A stretch of DNA of 64,000 bases from assembly GCA_031308135.1 (NCBI GenBank), contig JAHLJT010000631.1:216812111-216876110 (forward strand). Direction: 5' to 3'. A model generated the notes under the pieces. It searched no databases, had not been told where the DNA came from, and saw only the letters and a list, made by a program, of their open reading frames with translations. How positions within the stretch are numbered: the first letter of the stretch is position 1; each line of letters opens with the position of its first letter. Below are positions 21,640 through 32,644 of the stretch, piece after piece. The stretch is from Acheta domesticus (lineage: Eukaryota > Arthropoda > Insecta > Orthoptera > Gryllidae). The position numbers and the translations under genes were made by a program.

Positions 21640-23119
21640 ATTAATTTTAAAATATTAAAGAACAGAAAAATCTCGTCCTAAATGGCAATTTTCTTCGAAA
21701 AATTTGGAGCCGCTTTTAAAAAAATGACGTCTATGCACTAATAAAAATGAGAAATTTGAAGCTCTTTTACACAGAAAATTTTAGTTTTCAAAAAACTTCA
21801 TTTAAAGTCATTTCAAGCACTTACACTCACAAAAACAATAGTGTTTACAAATTGCAGGAAATGTACGGATTAAATGTGTGAAAGATCTTTAAAAAAATTA
21901 CATTTATGTAATTTAAAAAAAATCTCCAAATTGAACTTTATGTCATATAAAAGAGTGCAATTAGCACTATCCGTTCCACAAGTTTGAAGAAAAAACTTGG
22001 AGCCATTTATGAGAAAATGGCGTTCGAGCTTGTCTGAAAATGCGGAATTTTGAGATAGTTTTCACAGAAAACGGTTGAGTTCTCGAGAAACTTTACTTGA
22101 CTTTATTTAAAGCACGTGTACTCGTAAATATAATAATGTGAACAAATCGCCACTGATCTAAATATTACCGCCCATTAGCGGCAATTTGTTCAGAATACAA
22201 TATTTATGAGTACATGTGCTTTAAATAATGCCAAGTAGAGTTTTTCGGAATCACAACCATCACCATTATATACTCTCTCATCACAACCGTTTTCTGTGAA
22301 AAATAGCTTAAAATTCCGCTTTTCAGAAACGTTCAAACGCCTTTTTCTCATAAATGGCTGCAAATGTTTTTTTCAAACTTTTCGAACGGATAATGCTAAT
22401 TGCATTGTTTAATATGACGTAAAGTTCATATTGGGATATTGCATGCCATCATCCATGTTTAACCCATAATTATTGCTAAACTGCTAAAGATATTAATTCC
22501 GTAAATTGTCTTTTAACTGTTCATTATTAGTAGATTAATATAATAAAATATGAAAAATCTAAGACTCTCTGTTAGAAAACCTGAAATTTTTCATGGAATG
22601 ACCCATATTTGTTTTTTTCAAAAATTACACAAATGTAAGAAAGATTTCACACCGTTAACATCCATGTTTCCCACAAAATGTAAACATTATTGGGTTTGTG
22701 AGTTAAAGTGCTTCAAATGACTTCAAATATAGTTTTTCGAAAACACTAAAGATTCCTCTGAAAAAGAGCTTCAAATTTCGCATTTACATTAGCGCTTAAA
22801 CCGCATTCTCTTAAAAACGGCTCAAAATTTTTCAATGAAAATTTGGAATCGTTTTTAAGAGAATACGGTTTAAGAGAAGTTTAAGAGCCGTTTTTAAGAG
22901 AATGAAAATTGTCATTTAGGACGAGGTTTTTACTTTAATAAAATTTTTCTTCTACTATTAGGAAAGGGAAAAAACTAAGAAAAGGTAAAAAAATGTACTT
23001 TGGGCTGCGATAGATGGCAGCTGGTAAGAGTATATAACACATCCCAATAGCTAGCCGAGACCAAAGGAAATAGAAAAGTAATACGAGAAAATCTGTGTCA
23101 TTCTGTAGCACCATTAGTT
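21640..23119. mobile_element. Foldback element of satellite modules
   Basis: Modules run on the minus strand at about 21640-22120 (AATGAGAAATTTGAAGCTC, TCACAGAAAACGGTTGAG) and on the plus strand from about 22200 to 23020, so the halves are mutually complementary. The right end reads TGTCATTCTGTAGCACCATT near 23102, the family terminus. The left terminus is missing or diverged. No coding capacity. Confidence 0.7.
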
Positions 23120-24299
23120 ATATATTATAGGGGGTTTGCAAGCATTACGTAATTATTTAAGGGAGTTCAAGCTCACTTTGCAGGTGCGTTACTGGGGGAG
23201 AGGAGGTACTCAAAATGTTCCAAATTTCCTTTACGTAATTTACGGATGGTCCATAAATAGCACTTCCTTTCTTTCATTATTAAAAAGTAATTCATTAATA
23301 TTAAAAAATCGCAACTTCTAACTTGTAAACTTTGAAAAATTTCTAACAGAGCCAGCGCTAAAAACATAGATAACATGCCCCAGAAGGTTTAATCCAACTT
23401 TGAGGATATTTAACAGAAACGTTTTGAGAGTTTGGAAGTTTCTCTCAAAGATATGAAAAAAGTTATTTCATTTTGGTTGTAGAACGTTTTGTACGAGTCT
23501 GATTTGAAAACTGTTTTAATATATTATAGATTTGACAACAGACAGATTGAGCATGTCTATAATTATTTTCGCCAAAAGTGTCAGAGAGAACTTTGTAACT
23601 CGAACCGTAGTTATTTTTAAATTTCTAAACAGTTAATGAAAATGGGTTTCTTTAATTGACCCCATGATCAAATGTGGGGAAAAAGTCTAGTATAGAACAA
23701 TCGTGAAGCCACTACAACATATTTTTGCCAAGTCAAGTGCCTGAAAGAGTGAAAATCATTCATTATGTTAGGCCTATCAGTTTTCAAGAAGAGTGACCAA
23801 ACATGAACCAGAAAATTATAGAGTAATAAATCTGCTCCACATGTTTCTTAAACGCCTCAGGTGAATAAGGTGAAATATCAGGTGAATAATATGAAAACAA
23901 TAAATTAACGGAATTAATTGTTTTTGGGCAATGAACAACAGGTTTTTAGAGTTGGACGATCGTAAAGTCACTGTTTTTACGATAAGATAAATTTCAGAAA
24001 AGTCTTGACTTTAATAAAGCAGCATTATATGTTTCCTTGATTTGGAAAAGGGTTTCGATACGAAACAATGAGAAACACTTATATACGTTTTTGCCAAAAA
24101 CAGGTGCCACATTGTCTTCGAGAAAAATATGAAGCCGTTTTTGAAAGATAGTTCTAATACATTTGAAAATGCGCCATTTTGTCATTTAGTATAGTAGAAA
24201 CTTCAATGTATGTGCAGGACGTTTATGAGATCATTTAAAGATTTTGTGACCTCAAATTCATTAAATAATTATATACTTAGGTATACCTTACCTTTTAGG

Positions 24300-25005
24300 C
24301 ATTTTCTTCCTTGTCAGGTTAAGGAAACCACTTTTAGGTGGTAGTGCGCCTTTCTAATTCTTTCTCTCTGTAAGTGTCCTTCCTGTCGGCGGAGACCGAA
24401 AGCTGTTGCTTCACTCAGGTGCGACACTTGCTTTATCCTTTCGTCACGTTGATGCAGTCCGTTGGCCCCTATTTATCTAGTGTACTTGTCACAAGTGTCA
24501 AGCGACCTACCGAGTTAACTGACGGGGACCAGATCAAACCTACTGGGGCTCGTAAGTCCGTGAGGTGTATTCCTGGTAGCAACTAGACCCGCTAATGCCG
24601 GAAGAGAAGAAAGGGCCAATTAATGCAGCCGAGTGGGTGGTTAATGGATCCAAGTGCAGCGCGCACATGCGTACAGCGTACGTTCCAGAGTCATCCAAAC
24701 GAGCCAGGGATGAAAGAATATCTTAGGAGGATGATGCATGATGGGTGTGACACCCCACCATACCACTACACAGGTAAGCAACTATGCATGAGCGGGACAT
24801 GCGAGTCGCAGGCTGCACTCCGTCGAACTGCGCTCGCTACTAGGTCATTTCCCTTTAAATATTTCTTTCGACTGCTCCGCGCTACGCCGTGCTTAAACTA
24901 TGTAATGTCAAGCCATTTTTCGCCCCCGCTCCAATCTCGTCAGCCGTTGTCAGTGAATTCCCCGGCCTCCTTCCAAACAAGCGGAAGGGGGATGGAGGAC
25001 TGATT
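24300..25005. other. Unassigned moderately GC-rich stretch
   Basis: It has a more balanced composition than its neighbours and a 126-codon plus-strand frame at 24623-25003 beginning MQPSGWLMDPSAARTC, which matches nothing I recognise. It could be a degraded mobile element. It directly precedes a truncated SINE. Confidence 0.3.
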
Positions 25006-25029
25006 GGTGATTGCTATTGCGTCAACAGC

Positions 25030-25211
25030 CAAGGGCGTTAGGCCCGTAAGTGTAGAGTATGTTTTATCACGGGAAGTGGCGATCTTCCTCCACTGAATGG
25101 CGATATCTTACGTCGCCTGGACAATCTCCAAGCTCCCGACTGGTCTCCCGACATGTGTGATAGTATAGTGTATGTAAGTGTAAGTATGTGCAAGTATGGG
25201 GTGAGGATAGA
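25030..25211 (-). repeat. Truncated copy of the long SINE family
   Basis: It shares GTGGCGATCTTCC, CAATCTCCAAGCTCCCGACT and GGTCTCCCGACATGTGTGA with the minus-strand SINE at 44124-44625. It stops where the foldback terminus AACCAGTGGTGCTAC begins (25212), so the tRNA-like head is missing. Confidence 0.7.
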
Positions 25212-26304
25212 AACCAGTGGTGCTACAGAACGGCACAGTATTTTCCGTTTTAGTTTACTATTACCTTTGAACTCGTCTAGCAATTTGGACTTTAACACAT
25301 ATTCTTGCCAGCTGCCATCAATGCCCAAATTACATTATCTTAATTTTTCTGTTTCTTAATAGTAGAACGGAAATATAGTATAATATAGGAAAAATAGTAC
25401 AACACAAAAACCTCGTCCTAAATGGCAATTTTATTTGAAACATTTTGAGCCGTTTTTAAGAGAATGGCGTTTCATAGCAACTGCAAATGCGAAATTTGAA
25501 GCTCTTTTTCACAAGAATCTTTTTGTTTTCGATAAACTTTATTTGAAGTCATTTATAGCACTTTAACTTACAAATTAAATAGTATTTACTATTTAATGTG
25601 TAAAACATTTGGAGCCATTTTTGAGAAATAGACGTTTGAGCGTTTCTGAAAATGCGGAATTTTGAGCTAGTTTTCACAGAAAACGGTTGAGTTTTCGAGA
25701 AACTTTACTGGACATTATTTGGAGCACATGTACTTATAAACATAATAATGTGAACATATCGCCGCGAATGTAAATATTAACGGCGTGAGATACAAGTAAA
25801 AAAATTATATTTTTGTAATTTTTGAAACTTAATTAAGAGTGCTAGTTGCACTCTTTAATCTGACGTAAAGTTCATCTTGGGGTATTTTTTTGTTTTTAAA
25901 AATGCAACAATAACAAAAATAACACAAATTGTTTTCAAATATCTCCCACATCTTTAATATGCACCTTATCAGAAATTTGCAAACATTATTATATTTGTGA
26001 TATTTGTGAGTGAAAGTGCTTCAAATGATTTTCAAATGAAGTTCTTCAAAAATCAAAACTTTTCTGTGAAAATGAGCTTCAAATTTTGCATTTTTAGTTG
26101 CGCTTATATACCATTTTTTAAAAACAGCTACAAATAATCAAAAGAAACTGCCATTTAGGTTGAGGATTTTATGTTTTCTAGTATTCTAAAATGAATATTT
26201 CCGTTCTACCATTAGGAACGCGAAAAATTAAAAAATATAAAAAAATGTACTTTGTGCGGCAATTAATACGGGAAAGTCTTTGCCATTCTGTAACACCACT
26301 AGTT
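25212..26304. mobile_element. 1.1-kb complete foldback element of the satellite-module family
   Basis: The left end AACCAGTGGTGCTACAGAAC (25212) mirrors the right end CATTCTGTAACACCACTAGT (to about 26304), with TATTTTCCGT / ACGGGAAAGT following inside. The left half holds modules in minus orientation (CCTCGTCCTAAATGGCAATT at about 25412) and the right half plus-oriented modules, making one large palindrome. This is the clearest two-ended copy in the window. It cuts the SINE at 25030-25211. No target duplication is obvious. Confidence 0.8.
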
Positions 26305-26439
26305 CGTTATCACGGCCCGGCAAGGAATTTTTTTCAGCCGAAAATTCACCGTTTTTTCGCGCAGCGTACATAACAGTTTCGTACATAACACTCCCCTATA
26401 CTACTTGTATTACTCCCGTATTAAAGAAGCGTTTATTGT

Positions 26440-27577
26440 GACAAAACAAGTTTTACTTTCCTGTATACGTACGTATATTTTGGGGAAAAAATTCTCAAAA
26501 ACGGCTCCAATTTTTTTTTGAGAAGCGCTCAAACGCCATTTTCTCATATTTGGCTCAAAAATTTTTCAAACATTTGGAACGGATTTGGTAATTGCACTCT
26601 TTAATATGACGTCGAAATTTATTTTGAGATATTTTTTTGTTTTTCAAAAATTACACAAACGTAATGTATTTGAAAGATCTCTCATACCTTTAATTTACAC
26701 ATTACCAGCCATTTGCAAACACCTTAAATTTATGAGTGTGCAATTTTAAAAATACAAAAACAATAATTTCTGAAAAACGGCTCCAAAATTTTTCTTTAAA
26801 CTTTTGTTAGGGATAGTAATAAATGTACTCTATGAACTACGTCTATTGCCTCTATTATTTTGTTTTTTTCAAAAATTGCAAAGATATAATTTTTTGACTT
26901 GCCGTTTCACGTCGTAAATATTTACAATAGCGTCAATTTGTCCACATTACTATTTTTATGAGTACATGTGCTTTAAATAATGCAAATGTTCTCGGAAATT
27001 CAACCATTTTCTGTGAAAACGAGCTCAAAATTTCGCATTTTCTGAATCGCTCAATCGCTTTTCTTATAAATGGCTCCAAATTTTTTCTTCAAACTTTTCG
27101 AATGGGTAATGGTAATTACACTTTTTAATATCACGTAAAGTTCATATTGGGATATTTATGTTTTTTCCCCAAAATTACAGAAATATATTTTTTTTTTTGA
27201 AAGATCTCTCACACCGTTAATATCCACGTTTTCCCACATTTTGTAAGCACTATTGGATTTGTGAGTTAAAGTGCTTTAAATGACTTCAAATAAAGGTTTT
27301 TCGAAAACAAAATATGCCTGTGAAAAGAAATTCAAATTTCTCATTTACAGTAGCGCTTTAAACCGCATTCTCTTAAAAACGGCTTCCAAATTTTTCAATG
27401 AAAATTACCATTTATCAGGAGGTTATTAAAATTAAAAATTAAATGGAAAAATTAAAAAAAAAATAGAAAATGAAATTTGGGCTGCAAGAGTATATGGCAC
27501 GACGAATAGCTAGCCAAGACCAAAGGCAATAGAAAACTAATACGGAAAGTCTGTGCCATCCTGTAGTACCACTAGTT
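26440..27577 (+). mobile_element. Satellite-module array, plus copy with right terminus
   Basis: About four modules, then TAGCTAGCCAAGACCAAAGG and a right end GCCATCCTGTAGTACCACTA (to about 27577). The same CTAGCCGAGACCAAAGG block precedes the right terminus near 23050. A second, weaker terminus GATAGCACCACAAGTTTG lies at about 27783-27800. Confidence 0.7.
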
Positions 27578-28284
27578 TATACCTTGCCCCAAATTATGTT
27601 TTTTACATGAATCGGGCATTTACCTTTTATGGTGGTATGAGTGCCGGCCCCTTGCCTCTGAGGATCTGAGTGGGGTCGCGGAGCGAAAAAAAATCTTTTT
27701 GAAAGGCACTTTTGCTGGTTTATGAAGTAAGGTAATAGCATTTAGGATCATTTTGAAACAGTGCGTGAAAGTATGTGCTTTGATAGCACCACAAGTTTGA
27801 AAATTTAGACAATGTTCCCGAGGATTCTTGTAAAGTACACCCAAAATTAAAATATCAGTTTCAATACAAGGGGACGCGACATCAGCCAAATCAAAAGCGG
27901 GATGTCAATTTTGGAGGAAATCGGCTGAACGGTTTAGCTGCTAGCGTTGTTCACAGACGGACGGAAAGACGTTTTTGCCGTCATTCGTTTTGTCGGTATC
28001 AAGGGCCCACAAAGCATGGATTCTGACTACACCACGTGTGGGGAGATTTTTTCCTAAATTTAGCAACTTGATTTATCCATTTTTTTGTCACCAGAACCCT
28101 GTACTAAGACTTTTTCTGTCGAAAATTCGCGTTTTTTTCGCGCAGCATTACACAACTTTCTCTTCAGTCCGTAGTGAGAAAGTACAAGTGATGGGAAAAA
28201 GCTCTGGAAAGGGTTTCGGGAAAAGTATTGGGGATGTCCCACGATTTTGTCCGTCTGATAACAACACCGGTAGCGAAATTCACG

Positions 28285-28400
28285 CAACGCATGCACACGT
28301 AGTTCAGTGATCTTGGTACCGAAGTCAAGCGATCGCAGGCGGTCAGCGTGGGAGTGTCTAACGCTAACACGTCCAACGAGGTGACAAACGTGTTTCGGAA
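28285..28400 (+). repeat. Possible 5S-rRNA-like repeat fragment
   Basis: GGTACCGAAGTCAAGCGATC followed by GGCGGTCAGCGTGGGAGTG loosely resembles the box A and box C region of 5S rRNA, as in 5S-derived SINEs. The match is short and box C is poor. It could equally be chance. Confidence 0.2.
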
Positions 28401-29490
28401 ACACATAGAAATAACTCAGAAAGGGTTCTTAAGAAAATGAAGGAGATACTTTTCTGATACTTTCTTTAAAATAGTTGAATTATATGAGGATGATGTGTAT
28501 CACTCACATCCATTCAGCTTACGCCGCTGACCGACAAAATATTTTGACGCTGCGCGGTGGAGATTTTGATAAGAGATTTTGGGATCCTATAACTCGCATA
28601 TTCCCAAAGGAACTTAGTTAAATTTTCTAAATCTCCACAGAACATGGTGAGCACAGTAATGCTGGTTCAGTTTAAGTTTAAGAGAGATACTAGCCAATAG
28701 AAAACCAAGGCAAAGAACCAATTGAATATTTATTTTAAATACATTTATTAACTTATATATTCACACATTTTTACATTATCATTTTTCATTTTCTGTAACC
28801 TCTCAATTTTCATCATTATCTTCAACTCGACTCCCTTATATTAATTTTTATTTCCGACGTTTGTATAAGTTAGTGATTGATCAATGTTCACAAATCATGT
28901 TTTTGGTCACATACCTCCTCTCCTCTTCAGTTTTGAGAGATGCATAATGAAGTATGTAAGATGCAGCAAGATGAATAATGCAGTACGTAAAATCTCATGC
29001 ACGAGTCTTATTTTTTTTTAGTATTTGTGAACATCGCAGATGGTGAAAGCTTGATCTAGTACAAGAAATATTCATTAGGTACCCGACTCTCATTGTCTTG
29101 AATTGCAAACCTCTTCATAAAAATAAATCTTCATCTTATGTCTGATCAAGTTGTACGCGATTATTTTCTGAAATTAATGTATCACTTTAGTCAAAATTTT
29201 AACAAATTTTAAATATTTCACTTGAGTCTTTCAATTACACCAAATTTACAAAATTTATTTAACCCGTAACAGAAATTCAGTACTACTTAATTTTTATTTT
29301 TAATTGTAATTCAAAGAAATTTATTTTCAAAATAATTCTTATTATTAAAAAATTTTTTTTCTAGGAAATTGCATAAGCAATGTATTATAGTATCTAAATT
29401 ATTTCAAATGAACATGGTTAAGACAAAACCTTTCTTCAATAATCTTCTTTCAGAACGTGATTATCAATTATTAATTCAATAAATTTTTGA
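28400..29490. other. No gene recognised
   Basis: AT-rich sequence between the repeat block and the end of SV2-like copy 2, with no protein-like frame and no repeat boundary found. Confidence 0.4.
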
Positions 29491-29492
29491 AT

Positions 29493-29752
29493 TTAGTCAT
29501 TCTTCTTTGGAGAGGGGAGGAGAAACGCTAGAAGGCCACAACCTAAAACAATAATAGCCATGAAAGTTACAAAAAATACCAGAGAGTGCTGTTGAAAATA
29601 AAAGTGCATGATTGATTATACATACATGTACACAGTCCTCCTAAATGTATGTCATACTAACACAATGATTTTCCAGAAGTATTCCCATTAGCATGTGTGC
29701 TGTGAAAGATCCCATCCTTCCAGTCATTAATGAAAGACAAACTGCCATTGCT
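29493..29752 (-). pseudogene. SV2-like copy 2, last exon with helix 12 and stop
   Basis: It starts AMAVCLSLMTGRMGS after TTTTAG and ends PSPKKND and TAA at 29495-29493. One missing base near 29643 and one in a six-base homopolymer (29571-29576) interrupt it. Reading across both gives a normal SV2 C-terminus, so no further intron is needed. Confidence 0.75.
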
Positions 29753-29837
29753 CTAAAACGTTTCATTAAAAAACATTTATTATTTATTTAAACGACTGTT
29801 AATTAGTTTTTACAAGTTCGTTTTTTTTCTTGCTTAC

Positions 29838-29998
29838 CGTAGATTAGTTGGAAATATTTCTACAACGGCAGAAACCATGGACAGTTATGCACATCCCTGA
29901 TAAAGTCACAAATGCTAGTGCCATTGCAAAGAACTCCCAGTTTGCGTTGTACATAATCAGTAATAATCCAGCTACGCCACCAGATAGTAAACTACACA
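29838..29998 (-). pseudogene. SV2-like copy 2, helix 9-10 exon
   Basis: 161 nt against 160 in copy 1; one extra base near 29879 shifts the frame within the MCITV-VSAVVE region, after which EIFPTNLR is recovered. The acceptor TATTCTAG is preferred over a nearby GTAG because it restores the family alignment. Confidence 0.8.
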
Positions 29999-30499
29999 CT
30001 AGAATAGATAATATGCATTATGAAATATCGTGAGGTCCCTCTAGTGGCTGATGAACAGCGTGCTAACATTTCCATATGAGATCCTAGATTCGATTCGTCG
30101 TCGGGGCAAACAAAGAGCTGTAGCTTTTAATTGTGTGACGAAATAAAATATCAGGCAGGCCAATTTTGCTAGATATAATCAAGAAAATTCACCATGCTCA
30201 CTACATGTCTCCCTTAGAGCAGATAAGAAATAAAACCAGGACACAAGCTGGAAATGCCGCTTGCTGGCAAAAGTCAGATTTATCCGATACTAAAATACCA
30301 AATACATACTAGTACGTGCATTCATGAAACACTGTTAAAATTTGGTAATCAAGTTCATTATTTTGATCACTTAAATTAATTTTAAATAATTTCCTAATGA
30401 AGTAAATAACTTGGTATTTTTAAACATAAAAATAGAGAGATTTTTATTTTTTAAAACGGAATTCAAATATCATACCCAAAATAAAAAAGAAACACTTAC

Positions 30500-31077
30500 C
30501 TATTATTGTTTTCTTTCCTAATGGCCCTATGAGAAATCCGATGCAAGTATAAGCTACGCAACTTGCTAAACCAATAATAAGGTGTTTTGAAATGCTGATA
30601 GATCTACATCACTATTGCATTCCATATCATTGTTCTTTAACTGTTCAGATGCACTTGTTTTTGGTGTCATTTTCAATGTCATGATTGCAATAGATAAATT
30701 TTAAAAATGTTCAATATGACTTTTCCATCTTTGAAAATCAAATTGAAGAGATTTGTCAGTTAATTATTAAACAAGTGTGTCATTTTTGACATTTCAATAT
30801 ATGGTTATTGGGTTTATCATTATTTCTGTAGAATTGTTGACACTCAAAACAAGAGTATTGTCTTCACAATTAAAGGTGAGCGTATCATTTTGGTGTATAT
30901 TTATTGAAGTAATTTGATTGAATTCCAAAGAAAAGTTATCATTTGACATTGCAATGTTTTCTGAAAGTTGATTTGATGTAAAAATTTGACAAATGCTGGG
31001 ATGAGAGTCAGGATAAGAAACATAATATGCTGCTTCTTATTAAATATGTCGGGAAGCCACAAGAAAGTCCATTTGCA
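30500..31077 (-). pseudogene. SV2-like copy 2, luminal-loop exon
   Basis: Aligned with copy-1 exon 8 but with one base missing near 31060 (within the SANGLS-LWLPDIF block) and one near 30580 (before helix 8). It ends at donor ATAG|GTAAGTG. The helix-8 tail reads IGFLIGPLGKKTII. Confidence 0.75.
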
Positions 31078-31155
31078 CTAAAAAAGAATACCCGTTCAAA
31101 TCAGAAATCAAAATTGTTGAATTACATTTTTATGAGAATGAATTTTTAAATTTAC

Positions 31156-31330
31156 CTAGCATATAATCCATACTGCACAAAACAGGCAAGTAATGTTTTC
31201 CACAGAAATGGAGGCTTGAAAAGTGGCGCTGTTTGGTTCCACATATGAACAATTAAATTAATAATGGGTGACCCGCTAGCTGACATGGATATCTGCGTCG
31301 CTCCATCTTCAATTAGAAAACAGACTTTAC
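31156..31330 (-). pseudogene. SV2-like copy 2, exon equivalent to copy-1 exon 7
   Basis: 175 nt against 176 in copy 1; one T of a short run (31317-31320 on the plus strand) is missing, which puts a stop in the entry frame. Acceptor TTTGTGCAG, donor CTAG|GTAAATT. Confidence 0.8.
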
Positions 31331-31400
31331 CTGCACAAACATTATTAATTACTCTTTCACGGAAATAGTGATTATTGTGAATATTACGCATAATGAGAAT

Positions 31401-31500
31401 NNNNNNNNNNNNNNNNNNNNNNNNNNNNNNNNNNNNNNNNNNNNNNNNNNNNNNNNNNNNNNNNNNNNNNNNNNNNNNNNNNNNNNNNNNNNNNNNNNNN
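31401..31500. other. Assembly gap (exactly 100 Ns)
   Basis: A round 100-N run is the usual placeholder for a gap of unknown length. It lies between the last copy-2 exon seen and the truncated Copia 5' LTR, so the true order, orientation and distance across it are not established by this sequence. Confidence 0.99.
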
Positions 31501-31685
31501 ACATTGTTGTATGGTTTTTGTGTTGAGAAACGAATGTTATCCATCATTGGGATTAACTATGTACAAGGACTTCACTTTTTTTTGGAGTTCCTACCAGATG
31601 AATAAATGCCATGTGTTGAATTGACGTCTGCGTATTATTCAAATATTATCCGTAATTGTACGAATACCTAAGACAACGAGTAAGA
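31501..31685 (+). repeat. Copia 5' LTR, left end lost in gap
   Basis: It corresponds to 3' LTR positions from about 35908 onward, so roughly 33 bp are missing. Against the 3' LTR it shows about five one-base indels and three substitutions. It contains GATGAATAAATG, a possible polyadenylation signal. Confidence 0.9.
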
Positions 31686-31688
31686 ATC

Positions 31689-31708
31689 TGGTAGCAGAGC
31701 GTGGTTTC
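31689..31708 (+). other. Copia primer binding site (initiator tRNA-Met)
   Basis: TGGTAGCAGAGCGTGGTTTC begins three to four bases after the LTR. It agrees at about 18 of 20 positions with the complement of the 3' end of eukaryotic initiator tRNA-Met, as I recall that sequence. The match is to the CCA end, not to an internal tRNA site. Confidence 0.7.
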
Positions 31709-31740
31709 CTTCCGTCGTTGATAAAATCATCGCAAGAATC

Positions 31741-32644
31741 ATGACTGATGTAATGGCCTCATCGTTTGGCAAGGATCGAGTTGCTGACGGATCAAAACTA
31801 CGACTTGTGGAAAATAAAGGTCAGTGCTTTAATTAGTCTAGACATCTGTTCGATGAAGTAATAGTTCGAGACGAACCACGAAAGGTTGAAGGTAACGAAG
31901 AAAGTGTTAAAAATTGGGAAACTTGGTCGAAGAAAATGATGAAGTAATGGGCATTATAATTTTGACTCTCTCTAATGAACAAATTTTGGCTAGTAGAGGA
32001 GTCAATATGCAAAAGAACTGTGGGATTTGTTAAAAACGTCGTCATGAAGGAATTAAAAAAACAGATTAGTTAATTTAAAAATTAAATTAGCTAAATTGGA
32101 ACTAAGAACAAAAGAGTCAATAGAAGATTTTTTAACAAGAGCGAGAGGTATAATATGTGAATTACATGAATTGGGTGCTAAAATAGAAGAAGAAGAATTG
32201 ATTCAATATGTTCTTAATGGTTACCAAGAAATTATAATGAGGTAGCGACGGGCATTATTGGCGAATCAACATCTCACGTATGAACACATGCGCGAGAATC
32301 TTCTGCGTTTCGAAAGGAGGCAAAACTTATTTAATAGCGAAAAAGAAAATAACGCCTATAAAGTTAGGGAAACGAAAAAGTTGGCGTGCTACTTCTGCGG
32401 CAAATTAGGTCATATAGCTCGAAACTGCTGGCATAAAAAGGGAAAAGAGACAATGTTACTTACCGCAAGAATGATTCAAAAACGAATTAATAAGACAGAT
32501 AAAAAACTTACAGATGTCGATAACTGTAATGATTTAAAATCTCGAAAATTGAATTCTAAAAGGTATTGGGAAAAAGAACGGGTGTTAGTGGCCAATGAAA
32601 CAAGAATTGAAGATGATATAGACGAAAGAAGTGTGGTATCTTGA
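31741..32644 (+). pseudogene. Copia gag, frameshifted
   Basis: It starts ATGACTGATGTAATG (MTDVMASSFGKD). The usual NYDLWKIKV motif follows in a shifted frame at about 31788. The central UBN2-type region reads LAKLELRTKESIEDFLTRAR and ELIQYVLNG (about 32090-32220). A zinc knuckle CYFCGKLGHIARNC (C-X2-C-X4-H-X4-C) occupies 32387-32428. At least three frame changes occur. Confidence 0.85.

Larger units (their letters stand above)
29493..31330 (-). pseudogene. SV2-like MFS transporter, copy 2 (5'-truncated, indel-riddled)
   Basis: A paralogue of the gene at 5718-10686 on the same strand, with the same exon boundaries and phases. Exons in gene order: 31330-31156 (IVHMWNQTAPLFKPPFLWKT), 31077-30500 (luminal loop and helix 8), 29998-29838 (LLSGGVAGLLLIMYNANWEF, EIFPTNLR), 29752-29493 (AMAVCLSLMTGRMGSFTAHM to LLAFLLPSPKKND and a stop). 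Exons 1-6 are absent; the gap and a Copia element lie where they should be, and none was found right of 36094. Single-base indels occur at about 31317-31320, 31060, 30580, 29879, 29643 and 29571-29576. These mean decay or poor consensus. It keeps a helix 12 that copy 1 lacks. Confidence 0.8.
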
